A stretch of DNA of 23,044 nucleotides. Source: SAT2750 sp964476375. Its GTDB lineage: Bacteria > Planctomycetota > Planctomycetia > Pirellulales > Pirellulaceae. Below are positions 1 to 8,200 of the stretch, one piece after another. The DNA lies in the NCBI GenBank assembly GCA_964476375.1, contig CAYYZW010000268.1, positions 1 through 23,044 on the forward strand, written 5' to 3'. Positions within the stretch are counted from its first letter, which is position 1, and every line of letters begins with the position of its first letter. The position numbers were made by a program, and so were the translations under genes. Under the pieces are notes generated by a model. That model was not told where the DNA came from. It did not search any database and worked only from the letters and a program-made list of their open reading frames with translations.

Positions 1-159
1 TTTTCTATTTTAACCTTTTCCTGCCTGCGGCCTGTTCCTCGTCCTCCTGGGGCTTTTCCCCTGTTCCACTCGTTTCTGGGTTTTGTGCCTGCTTTTTCGT
101 GGCCCCCCACTATCATCCCGCGACTCGAAATCGTTCTGCAACCTGGAAAGAGGACAACT

Positions 160-573
160 ATGTTTTCATCGCTCGGCAATATCTTCTCCGCCGTTCGCAA
201 GGCCCAGGAAATGGGTGGCAAGATGCAGGAATTCAATGACCAGTTGCGCAGACAACGTATCACGGGTACGGCAGGGGGAGGACTGGTGACGGTTGAGGCC
301 AATGGCCTGGGAGAGATACTCACGCTGAAGATCGACCCCATGCTCATGGAACGGCACGATCGCGAGATGATTGAAGACCTTGTGCCCGCAGCAGTCAACC
401 AGGCAAAAGAAAAAGCTCAACAGCTCCACGCCGCGGCCATGAAGGAAGTCGTCTCCGACATGAACATGCCAGGTCTGGAAGATGCGATCAGCCGGTTTTC
501 CACGGGTGGGCCACCAGAGGCTCCGGACGCGGGTGACCAGGCACCCCATGAGGAGGGAGGATTCGAGGGATGA
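160..573 (+). CDS. ybaB: YbaB/EbfC family nucleoid-associated protein
   Basis: A small DNA-binding protein of 137 aa, the usual family size; family members bind DNA as dimers and are commonly encoded just before recR. The N-terminus (MFSSLGNIFSAVRKAQEMGG, then a helix through KMQEFNDQL) is the typical amphipathic helix, and the segment around residues 35-60 (TGTAGGGLVTVEANG, then LTLKIDP) is the conserved beta-sheet core with the glycine-rich turn. The C-terminal 25 residues are Gly/Pro/Asp/Glu-rich and probably disordered. The frame is open upstream to an ATG at 85, but that extension has no family character. A purine-rich stretch (GAAAGAGGA) lies just before the ATG at 160, so I choose 160. 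The stop overlaps the recR start (ATGA), implying translational coupling. The usual upstream partner dnaX, if present, is outside the window. Confidence 0.93.
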   Translation: MFSSLGNIFSAVRKAQEMGGKMQEFNDQLRRQRITGTAGGGLVTVEANGLGEILTLKIDPMLMERHDREMIEDLVPAAVNQAKEKAQQLHAAAMKEVVSDMNMPGLEDAISRFSTGGPPEAPDAGDQAPHEEGGFEG

Positions 574-1169
574 CAGAGATCAGTGAATCCGTCTCCCACT
601 TGATCGACCAGCTTTCCAGGCTGCCTGGCATTGGCCGCAAGTCTGCCGAGAGACTTGCTTACCACCTGCTCCGCATTCATGAGAGCGAGGCCATGGAACT
701 TGCCACAGCGATCCAGGGAATGCGTGAAAACGTCCACTATTGCGAGGTTTGTTTTAATCTGGCAGAGCAGGCCAAGTGCCAGGTCTGCCTCGATTCACGG
801 CGCAACACCAGCCTGCTCTGTGTCGTGGAGCAACCTCGCGACGTTATCTCGTTGGAACAGGCAGCCGTCTACGACGGCCTTTACCACGTCCTGCTGGGGC
901 GGATTGCCCCGCTGGAGGGGATCGGCCCGGAACACCTGATGATTGAACAACTCATCACCCGTGTTCGTGAGGGGACGTTCACGGAAATCATCCTGGCCAC
1001 CAACCCCACGGTCGAAGGGGATGGTACCGCGCTCTACATTTCGAACCTTCTCGGTGAGATGCCAGTCCAGATTACCAAGCTGGCGCGAGGAATAACCACG
1101 GGCAGCATCCTGGAATATACGAACAAGGAAATCCTTGCGGACGCGATCAGTGGCCGGCGTGATTACTAA
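570..1169 (+). CDS. recR: Recombination mediator protein RecR
   Basis: RecR acts with RecO (and RecF) to load RecA onto SSB-coated single-stranded gaps. The 199 aa product is the standard length. Visible in order: a helix-hairpin-helix near residues 10-30 (LSRLPGIGRKSAERLAYHLL); a four-cysteine zinc finger with C58, C61, C70 and C73; a Toprim domain from about residue 80 (LLCVVEQPRDV, then ILATNPTVEGDGTALY); and the conserved C-terminus GSILEYTNKEILADAISGRR. A strong ribosome-binding site (AGGAGGGAGG at 551-560) lies 9 nt before the ATG, inside the end of ybaB, and the start overlaps the ybaB stop. RecO and RecF are not in this window. Confidence 0.97.
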   Translation: MTEISESVSHLIDQLSRLPGIGRKSAERLAYHLLRIHESEAMELATAIQGMRENVHYCEVCFNLAEQAKCQVCLDSRRNTSLLCVVEQPRDVISLEQAAVYDGLYHVLLGRIAPLEGIGPEHLMIEQLITRVREGTFTEIILATNPTVEGDGTALYISNLLGEMPVQITKLARGITTGSILEYTNKEILADAISGRRDY

Positions 1170-1190
1170 GCAAGGCAAGGGTGTTTTCCC

Positions 1191-2690
1191 ATGCGGATGT
1201 CCTTCGGACTCGAAACTCGCCAAAAGCAGGAGCAGAGACTGTCTCCGCGGATGATCCAGTCCATGGAGGTTCTGCAGATGGGGGAGATCGAACTGCAGGA
1301 GCGAGTGGAAAAAGAAATCTCCGAGAATCCCACGCTGGAGGTGGACGTGGTCGACCCCACGCTTCCGGATGAACAGCAGGAACCGGTTGATTCGGATCAG
1401 CCCACGGACAACGAGACGGAACTGGTTGTCGATACCGACAACAATGCGAGCGATGATTTCGAACGTCTGTTGAACATGGACCAGGAATTCCCTGATTATT
1501 TCAACGATGGCCCACGTCCCTCCACCAACCGCATCGAACAGCTCTCGGACCGCCGGCACGACACGATCAGCAACATCGCCTCACGGCCAACGTCGCTCAA
1601 CGACGACCTGTTGCGACAACTTGGCGAACTACAACTCGACCCACGGATACGAACAATTGCAGAGCTGATCATCTCCAGCCTGGCAGCCGAGGATGGAGGC
1701 TACTTCCGCACCAGCCTGGTGGACCTCTTGCCGGCTGACACACCGGCCGAGCAGCTCGCCACCGCCGAACAGGCGCTGGCGGTTGTCCAGCGGCTCCATC
1801 CACGGGGAATTGCTGCCCGTGACCTCTCCGAGTGCCTCCTGGCGCAGGTGGATGCGGACCATCCGGACCGGAAGGATATCAGCACCCTGATCCATAACCA
1901 CCTTGACGACCTTCGAGACAATCGATTGCCCCAGATCGCCCGTGCCACGGGCATGACTCTCGAACGTATCCAGCAGGTCACCGCGGAACTGAGCAAACTG
2001 AATCCCAAGCCTGGCGCCACCTTCGTCGATCATAATGCACCGGTGGTCAAGCCCGACATCCAGCTGGAGCAGCAGGAGGATGGCAGTTACCTGGTGGTCA
2101 TTCTCGATACCTGGCTCCCTCGTCTCTCGATCAGTAAATATTACCGGCAGCGACTGGAGGATCCAGAGGCCAGTCGGGAAGAGAAGGACTATATCAAGAA
2201 GAAGATCATGGGTTCGCAATGGCTGATCGAAGCGATTGAACAACGGCGAACCACTCTCAAGCGTGTGGCCCAGGCGATCGTGGATTACCAGCAGGATTTC
2301 CTGGATCACGGTCCGGAGCATATTAACCCGCTCAAGATGCAACAGATTGCAGACATGGTGGGCCGGCACGTGACCACGGTCAGCCGGGCGGTGGATGACA
2401 AGTGGATGCAGACGCCGCGAGGCATTTTCTCGCTGAAGCGGTTTTTCGGCGGGGGCACGGTGAGTGCCGACGGCGAGGACGTGGCCTATGACCGGATTCG
2501 CATCAAGCTCCAGGAGATTGTGGATGCGGAAGACAAGTCGAAGCCCCACAGCGATGATGAACTGGTTCGCCAGCTGGCCAGCCACGGGATGAAGGTCGCA
2601 CGCAGAACGATTACCAAGTACCGGAAAAAGATGGGAATTCCCAGTTCCAGGCAAAGGAAGGACTGGACAGCTCCGAAGCAGAATCCCTAA
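1191..2690 (+). CDS. rpoN: RNA polymerase sigma-54 factor RpoN
   Basis: The alternative sigma factor that directs core polymerase to -24/-12 promoters and needs AAA+ enhancer-binding activators to melt DNA. The 499 aa product is full length. Region I is the Gln/Leu-rich N-terminus (LETRQKQEQRLSPRMIQSME). A strongly acidic linker, region II, spans about residues 48-100. The core-binding domain follows, then a helix-turn-helix at about residues 380-412 (QQIADMVGRHVTTVSRAV). The RpoN box is at 470-479 (ARRTITKYRK), followed by KMGIPSSRQR. AAGG at 1177-1180 is correctly spaced for the ATG at 1191; a second ATG at 1197 is possible. It lies 21 nt after recR, so cotranscription is plausible. No sigma-54 activator gene is visible in the window. 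Confidence 0.97.
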   Translation: MRMSFGLETRQKQEQRLSPRMIQSMEVLQMGEIELQERVEKEISENPTLEVDVVDPTLPDEQQEPVDSDQPTDNETELVVDTDNNASDDFERLLNMDQEFPDYFNDGPRPSTNRIEQLSDRRHDTISNIASRPTSLNDDLLRQLGELQLDPRIRTIAELIISSLAAEDGGYFRTSLVDLLPADTPAEQLATAEQALAVVQRLHPRGIAARDLSECLLAQVDADHPDRKDISTLIHNHLDDLRDNRLPQIARATGMTLERIQQVTAELSKLNPKPGATFVDHNAPVVKPDIQLEQQEDGSYLVVILDTWLPRLSISKYYRQRLEDPEASREEKDYIKKKIMGSQWLIEAIEQRRTTLKRVAQAIVDYQQDFLDHGPEHINPLKMQQIADMVGRHVTTVSRAVDDKWMQTPRGIFSLKRFFGGGTVSADGEDVAYDRIRIKLQEIVDAEDKSKPHSDDELVRQLASHGMKVARRTITKYRKKMGIPSSRQRKDWTAPKQNP

Positions 2691-2765
2691 CATGGGGGAA
2701 ATTCCCATGGTACCGGGATCGACCCGTGCCATCTTTCCTGTCGATGCGAACATGGATCCGTCAGC

Positions 2766-3239
2766 ATGCGATGTCCCTTCTGCCAGGCCGACAATGATCG
2801 AGTCATCGACTCGAGAACCACCTCCGACGGTTATTCCATTCGCCGCCGTCGCGAATGCCTCGAGTGCAAGCGGCGTTACACCACCTACGAGCGGCTGGAA
2901 GAACTGACGATCAAGGTGATCAAAAAGGATGATGTGCGCGAACCATTTAATCGCGAAAAAATCCGCCAGGGAATCCTCAAAGCATGCTGGAAACGGCCTA
3001 TCAGCGACGAGATCGTGGATACCATGATCGCCGAGATCGAGAGTGACATTTATGCGGATTTCGAATCCGAGATCGAATCAAGGGTCGTTGGCGGAATGGT
3101 CATGCATCAACTGAGCAAGGTCGACCAGGTGGCCTATGTTCGCTTCGCGAGCGTTTACCGCGAATTCAAGGACGTGCAGGACTTCGTCGAAGAACTCCAG
3201 CCGATCCTACAAGATCATTATGATCGATCCCGTCCTTGA
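2766..3239 (+). CDS. nrdR: Transcriptional repressor NrdR
   Basis: NrdR is a zinc-ribbon/ATP-cone repressor that senses ATP/dATP and represses ribonucleotide reductase genes at paired NrdR boxes. The 157 aa product is near the family size. The zinc ribbon is formed by C3, C6, C31 and C34 (MRCPFCQADNDRVIDSR ... RRRECLECKRRYTTYER). An ATP-cone follows from about residue 48 (IKVIKKDDVREPFNREKIRQ) to about 138 (VAYVRFASVYREFKDVQDF). It starts 75 nt after rpoN. The Shine-Dalgarno is weak. No nrd structural gene is in the window, so its targets lie elsewhere. It converges on moaC across 31 nt. Confidence 0.96.
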   Translation: MRCPFCQADNDRVIDSRTTSDGYSIRRRRECLECKRRYTTYERLEELTIKVIKKDDVREPFNREKIRQGILKACWKRPISDEIVDTMIAEIESDIYADFESEIESRVVGGMVMHQLSKVDQVAYVRFASVYREFKDVQDFVEELQPILQDHYDRSRP

Positions 3240-3248
3240 CCGGGATCG
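3225..3248. other. Inverted repeat at the nrdR/moaC convergent junction
   Basis: CGATCCCG (3225-3232) and CGGGATCG (3241-3248) form a perfect 8-bp stem around an 8-nt loop that contains the nrdR stop codon. A second small palindrome-like element, GATCAT-T-ATGATC, sits just before it (3213-3225). It could help end transcription from either direction, but there is no T-run on either strand, so intrinsic termination is not demonstrated. Confidence 0.3.
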
Positions 3249-3270
3249 GCGAACGCCATGCAGGAACCCA

Positions 3271-3750
3271 TCAGTCCCCATCGCGGACAAAGTGTCCACT
3301 TCGCCCACCCTTCTTTTCCAGCAGTCGAATGGTCTCGATCGTCATGGCCCGGTCGATCGATTTGCACATGTCGTAAACGGTCAGGGCGGCCACCGAGACC
3401 GCTGTGAGTGCTTCCATTTCCACCCCTGTGCGGGCCGTTACAGCCACAGTGCATTCAATCCGCAGACAGGTCCCTCCGGCTGCTTCCAGAAGAAGTTCGG
3501 CAGAGTTCAATTCCAGTGGATGGCAGAGAGGAATCAGGGTGGAGGTGCGTTTGGCGGCCATGATTCCCGCCAGCCTGGCAACTTCCAGCACGTCCCCCTT
3601 GGCCAGGTCCCGGTCCAGAATCCGGCAGAGTGTATCCGGCTGCATGCGGATCGTGGCTTCCGCACGCGCACGGCGCTCGGTCACCTCTTTTCCCCCAACA
3701 TCCACCATCCGGCTGCTGCCGTCGGAATCGAAATGGGTAAGATCATTCAT
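3271..3750 (-). CDS. moaC: Cyclic pyranopterin monophosphate synthase MoaC
   Basis: Second step of molybdenum cofactor biosynthesis: MoaC converts the 3',8-cyclo-GTP made by MoaA into cyclic pyranopterin monophosphate. The 159 aa product is full length. The active-site residues known from E. coli MoaC have counterparts at nearly identical positions: K51, H77 (in LIPLCHPLELN), D127 and K130 (in VYDMCKSID). The N-terminal signature DSDGSSRMVDVGGK and the stretch TGVEMEALTAVSVAALTVYD are both conserved. GGGA lies about 9 nt before the ATG. No other moa or moe gene is nearby, so here it is a single gene, separated from the upstream HTH-receiver gene by an intrinsic terminator. Confidence 0.97.
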   Translation of the reverse strand: MNDLTHFDSDGSSRMVDVGGKEVTERRARAEATIRMQPDTLCRILDRDLAKGDVLEVARLAGIMAAKRTSTLIPLCHPLELNSAELLLEAAGGTCLRIECTVAVTARTGVEMEALTAVSVAALTVYDMCKSIDRAMTIETIRLLEKKGGRSGHFVRDGD

Positions 3751-3867
3751 CCCAGGTTATCCTGGATAGATTGGACGGAGGCATGTGAAATATTCATCTT
3801 AACGCTCCTGGCAGTCACCCGTCGAGTAGCCACGCCATTGGAGAGATGTGGATTTCCGGCATACCAC

Positions 3868-3897
3868 AAAAAAACCCGGGTCCCTGAGGGACCCGGG
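3868..3897 (-). terminator. Intrinsic terminator of the HTH-receiver gene
   Basis: CCCGGGTCCC (3875-3884) and GGGACCCGGG (3888-3897) form a perfect 10-bp GC-rich stem with a 3-nt TGA loop. On the minus strand it is followed directly by seven T residues (plus-strand A-run 3868-3874). It sits about 40 nt after the stop of the gene at 3938-4510 and before moaC, so it insulates the two. Confidence 0.9.
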
Positions 3898-3937
3898 CAT
3901 GACTGTTGTTGAGGAAGTTCCTCGTCAGCAACCGAGG

Positions 3938-4510
3938 CTAGACAAGTTCCTTCTTGGCACCGATAAGCGTTCGCAGTCGTTCCGCCAGAAGCTTGGCATC
4001 GAACGGCTTCTTGAACGTCTCATTGATGCTCGAGCGATCAAAGCTCGCCGGACTCCCAACGTCTGGCAGCAGGGCAATCAGAATCGTGTCGCCAAAATCA
4101 TCATTTCGACGCAAATTCTGACAGATCTGCAACGCCTCGACTTCCCCGATGGAGAAATCAACGATGATGCAGTCCGGGTTAAAGCTCTCTGCCTGGATAC
4201 CCGCTTCAAAGCCACTCGCAGCAACGGCGACCTTGAAAGAGCGTTCCTCCGGCAGTTCGCGTTTCATGTTCTCAATCAGGACCTGGTCCTGGGCGACGAT
4301 CAAGACCTTGGCCATTGCCTCGTCTTCCAGGTCACCAAGTGGCATTCCGTGTTCCTTGAGAAACTTGATCAGGGAATCACGCGGAATGCGACGGTCCTGC
4401 GAGCCAGGAATCCGGTAGCCATTGAGGCGACCCGAATCGAACCATTTACTCACAGTGCGTGGCGCTACTTTGCAGATCTTTGCGACCTGTCCAGTGGTGA
4501 AGACCTTCAT
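3938..4510 (-). CDS. HTH (MerR/excisionase-type) DNA-binding protein with receiver domain
   Basis: The 190 aa product has reversed domain order compared with classical response regulators. Residues 1-55 are a MerR/excisionase-like helix-turn-helix (TTGQVAKICKVAPRTVSKWF, then a wing with GYRIPGSQDRRIPRDSL). Residues 67-187 resemble a CheY-type receiver: strand AKVLIVAQD, likely phospho-acceptor D118 in CIIVDFS, and the conserved lysine K168 in FKKPF. The acidic pocket is reduced: the usual acidic pair after the first strand is AQD, leaving only D75. Phosphorylation by an unknown kinase is therefore plausible but not assured. No histidine kinase is adjacent. The ATG at 4510 is preceded by GGAG. 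The gene is monocistronic, with its own promoter candidate and terminator. Specific targets cannot be named; autoregulation is suggested by the upstream palindrome. Confidence 0.88.
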   Translation of the reverse strand: MKVFTTGQVAKICKVAPRTVSKWFDSGRLNGYRIPGSQDRRIPRDSLIKFLKEHGMPLGDLEDEAMAKVLIVAQDQVLIENMKRELPEERSFKVAVAASGFEAGIQAESFNPDCIIVDFSIGEVEALQICQNLRRNDDFGDTILIALLPDVGSPASFDRSSINETFKKPFDAKLLAERLRTLIGAKKELV

Positions 4511-4537
4511 TACTCAGGTTCTCCATTACTCTCGTTT

Positions 4538-4567
4538 AATATAAATCGACGAGATGCACCGCATCTC
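4538..4567 (-). promoter_or_regulatory. Candidate -10 box and palindromic operator of the HTH-receiver gene
   Basis: On the minus strand a TATATT hexamer (plus 4538-4543) lies about 28 nt upstream of the ATG at 4510. Just upstream of it is a perfect 7-bp inverted repeat, GAGATGC-ACC-GCATCTC (4551-4567). The palindrome would occupy the -35/-10 spacer, the position typical of MerR-family operators. No good -35 hexamer is seen, which fits an activator-dependent or regulated promoter. This is inference from sequence only. Confidence 0.4.
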
Positions 4568-5244
4568 ATCTAAACCCTTTTCACATGCGTTTCATCGCCG
4601 ATTGCGAATAACCTGGCGGATGTGGGGTCCGTCGGGCCGCATGATCTCTGGGATGGGGTTTAAAAATACACTTCCATAATCGTGTAAGCTGACATTCGGT
4701 CCATCGAACACCAGCTCACCTGCACGTGTCCGCTTGAATACCACCAGGCCCTGCCTGTTCCAGTCCATTGGCACAGGCAAACTGTTGATATTCCTACGCT
4801 CGGCGTCGCGTAAGCCGTTTTGTGGGAGAAATCCACTGAATGGTCCGTGCATAGGGTCTTATGCACAGCCCAACCCGAAGCACCTCCATTCGAGGTTGCT
4901 TTTCGTGCGGGTCCCCCCCTGTATGGATGGCCCGTTTCCAAGGAAACAAAACCTTCCACATTAATTTTCGATTCGAAGGCGGGTAGGACTTTAGAAAGTT
5001 CCGCGGTTAATAACGACCGGGAGGAGCCTGTCAATTGGAGAGGGTGCGACAGGGGGCTGGTAGCATATTCTCTGATTGTCGTAAGTGGTTGTATCGCTTG
5101 TACTAATGCCAACAGGGATACGAGACCTACCGGTCACACGGCTCGCAGAATTAGCGCCGTGTTTTTTATGTGCGCAATCATACCGGAACACGAATTGGTG
5201 GTAAGAGAGGTAATTTTTAAGGAAAAAGCGGGCTATCCGGTTTC
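4568..5244. other. AT-richer intergenic stretch with several hairpins, no convincing gene
   Basis: About 0.68 kb between the HTH-receiver promoter region and the end of smc. Base composition is visibly more AT-rich than the surrounding genes. Perfect short stems are seen at 4752-4779 (TGCCTGT/ACAGGCA), 4847-4866 (GTGCATA/TATGCAC), 4882-4896 (ACCTC/GAGGT), 4934-4947 (GTTTCC/GGAAAC) and 5027-5053 (CCTGTC/GACAGG). I looked for signatures of tRNA, tmRNA, RNase P RNA and SRP RNA and found none. A minus-strand open frame (4592-4852, 86 codons) has a plausible C-terminal half (GELVFDGPNVSLHDYGSVFL) but no ribosome-binding site and no recognisable family. It could be a small gene, a remnant, or chance. 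A short T-run just past the smc stop (plus A-run 5223-5227) follows only a weak stem. Confidence 0.4.
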
Positions 5245-8200
5245 TCAGGCAACTCGACGTTGCTCGTCCCCGGCTGCATCATCGGGTTGGCGACCAAGCG
5301 CCTCTTTTCGGATATGCCCGTCCTGGGTCACGTCATCAAAGCGGACCGAGACCTGTTTTGAAACACCGGATTCCTGCATCGTAATCCCATAGAGTGTATC
5401 CGCAGCAGTCATGGTCTTCTTGGAATGGGTCACCACAACAAAACGGGTCCACTGCAGGAATTCCTTCAACACGTTCACGAACCGGGCGATATTGGCCTCG
5501 TCAAAGGGTGCATCGACTTCATCCAGGACACAGAATGGACTGGGGCGGAACTGGAAAATGGCAAGCAGGAGTGTCACCGCGGTCAATGCCCTTTCCCCTC
5601 CACTTAACAACGAGATGTGGATCTCCGGTTTCCCTGGCGGCTTTGTGACGATTTCCACGCCACCGTCGAGGACGTCGGCCCCTTCCTCCAGCACGATATC
5701 CGCTTCTCCCCCGCCAAAGGCTTTCCGGTAGAGCACCTTGAAGTTCTCCCGGATATGGTCGAGTGTCTCGGTAAAGAGCCTCCGGCTATCCTTGTTGATG
5801 CGACTGATGATCCGTTGCAGGGAATCCTTTGCCTGGGTGAGATCCTGGAACTGCGAAGACAGAGCCTCAAAACGCGCCTCCAGCTCCTCCAGTTCCTCCA
5901 GCGCTTCCATGTTCACCGCACCGATATTCCCAATCTTTCGCCGTAGTCCAGAGATCTCCTCATCCACCTGTTCACGCTCTTCTGTCTCTGTCTCTTCCTC
6001 CAGTTTTGCCTCGGCAATCTCGATGTCATAATCATCTCGCAATCGCTGTTCGAGCGCCTCTCGTTGCAAGCGATACTCACCGGCCGCAAGTTCTTTCTTG
6101 TGGCTTCGTTGTTCAAGCTGCTGGAGCTGCTGGCGAGCCACCTGCACCTGGCCGGCCAGCAGTTCTTTTTCGCCTGTGGCCTGCTGTCTCTCCCGTGACA
6201 ACTCGATTGTGCGGTGCTGAAGTCGTTCCTTTTCCAGGTAAAGCTCTGCCAGCGTGACGCTGGACTGGAGGATCTCTGCCGTATCATCTCCAATTCGTCT
6301 GTGAAGATTCTTCAACTGCAGGTCGACCTCCTCCAGCCGTCCCTTGCGCTCTTCATGGTCCTGCTGGAACTGTGCCTGCCTGACCCGTAGCGTGGCGAGG
6401 TGCTGGTCGTTGGTTGCCAGCTGCACCTTGACGGTAAGAACCTTCTCGTTTTCCTCATCTCGCTCTTTTTCGACCTGTTTGAGCGACACCAGTATGCTGT
6501 CGATATTCTCCTGCAAGCCATGACACTCGGACTGCAGCTGCTGGTGCTGGTCTGCAACAGTCGTTCTTTGCTTCTGATCGGACTGCTGGCGACTGAGCAG
6601 ATCTCGCAGCGAGGATTGTTCTTCCCCCTGCTGTTTCTCCAGTCGTGCCAGGGACTGCTTGTGCGTCTGCGTCTGAACCCGCAAGTCAAGGAGTTCTGAA
6701 TCCCAGCCCCGGCGATGTTCATGCAGACTATGGATCTGTTGATCCTGTTTCTCAATTTCCTTTTCCGTCTGCTTCAGTTCTTCCTGGGCCAGATCGACCT
6801 GTTGCTGCAGGATAATCTTTTCCTGCTGCAGGGCTCGTAATTCACTGCGACGCGAGATCAGGCCTCCAGCCGTTTCGGTCGTACCCGAATGAATTGTCCC
6901 ATCGGCTCGAACCAGTTCACCTGCAAGCGTGACAAGCTGAACCTTTCCTCGCAGCCGCCCTGCGAGGCGTCGTGCATCAACGAGTGTTTCGACGATCCAG
7001 GTGCTGGCCAGCATGTGTGTGGCGAGTTTTTCAAAACCGGGCTGGACATTCACCACCCGGTCGGCCCGTTCGACAATTCCCGTTTCTCCGGCCAGGTCCA
7101 CCGCCGGAAGCCAGTTGTACATGGAATCCAGCTGGACCATGCCGATACGGCCAGCGATCCTGACCTGCTGTTTCTCCAGTTCCCCGGCCAACAAGGATCC
7201 ACGCATCACCACCAGTTGTGCCCGCGCCCCCAGCACGACATCAATCAGCGAGGCACTTTCCAATGGCGCTTCGATCAGGTCCGCGACAAGGCCACAGTAT
7301 TCACGAAAGACCCCCTGTGGGTCCTGTTCCGCCTGCTCCATCACATGCCGTACTCCCAGGGCCACGCCATCGTGATTTTCTTCCAGCTGGCGAAGCAAGT
7401 CGAGTCGCTCGGTCACACCGCTCAGGCGGCTCTGGTGGTCACCCAGTTCTTCCTGCCGGCGTGAAAGAGAACGTCGCATCTCGGCAACTTCCGCTTCCGC
7501 CGCGTCCATCACGGCCGCCTGCTTATCAATTCTCTCCGCGAGAATCTGTTCCTCACTGACAAGCTCGTTGAGTTGTTCATGGCCGTCTCGCAGTTTATCG
7601 GCAATCTGCACCAGTTCCTGGCGGATAGCAGCGATACGGACACGTGTCGGTTCCTGGTCTTCCACCAGGCTATCGAGCTGGCTCCTGACAGCCGCTGCCT
7701 GACCAGTCTTGTCAAGCAATTCATTACGACAGCTGTCCATCTGGGCCTGAAGCTGCTGGCCCTGCTGATCCAGCTTCTGGGCAATCTCCCGGTATCCTTC
7801 CAGCCGGGAAGAAATCTGCCGGGCTTCCGCTTCCCAATGCTCCAGGTCCGCCACGGCTTCTTCGAGTTGTCCCTGCACATCAACCGCCCTGGAACCAAGA
7901 ATCGCCCTCTGGGTTTTCAGTTGGTTGACCTGCTGTTGCAATTCCAGCAGGCGTTCTCGTTTCTGTGAAACAACCGATTCGAGCGAGGCAATCTGCTCAC
8001 GGGTCGAGGAACTATCCATCTCGACCTGCAGGATTTCCTCACCAGCATCCTGGAAAACGGTCTCCAGGTGCTGCAATCGCTTTTCTTCCTCCTGCTGCTT
8101 CTGCTGCAGTGCTTGCTTTTCTTTTGCCAGCTCTGCATGCTGCTGTTCGATCTCGGCAAGCTGGTCGCTCAAGCGTCGCCAGTCGACCAGGCCAACCTGG

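Noticed and set aside
2691..2709. CATGGG/CCCATG inverted repeat just after the rpoN stop as a terminator
   Set aside because: Only a 6-bp stem with no following T-run; nrdR begins 57 nt later on the same strand, so read-through is more likely.
1629..2753. 374-codon minus-strand open frame opposite rpoN
   Set aside because: Antisense to rpoN; the translation resembles no protein family and has no ribosome-binding site of note.
3848..4573. 241-codon plus-strand open frame opposite the HTH-receiver gene
   Set aside because: It runs through the intrinsic terminator and is antisense to a gene with clear HTH and receiver motifs.
4769..4785. TGGCAC start of a possible sigma-54 promoter
   Set aside because: The -12 element (TTGC at the correct 5-nt spacing) is absent.
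4961..4985. TTCGATTCGAA-like sequence suggesting a tRNA T-arm
   Set aside because: No matching acceptor stem, D-arm or anticodon arm could be folded around it on either strand.
4820..5392. 190-codon plus-strand open frame entering the smc 3' end
   Set aside because: Its last part is antisense to the SMC C-terminus, and the rest has mixed composition without family features.
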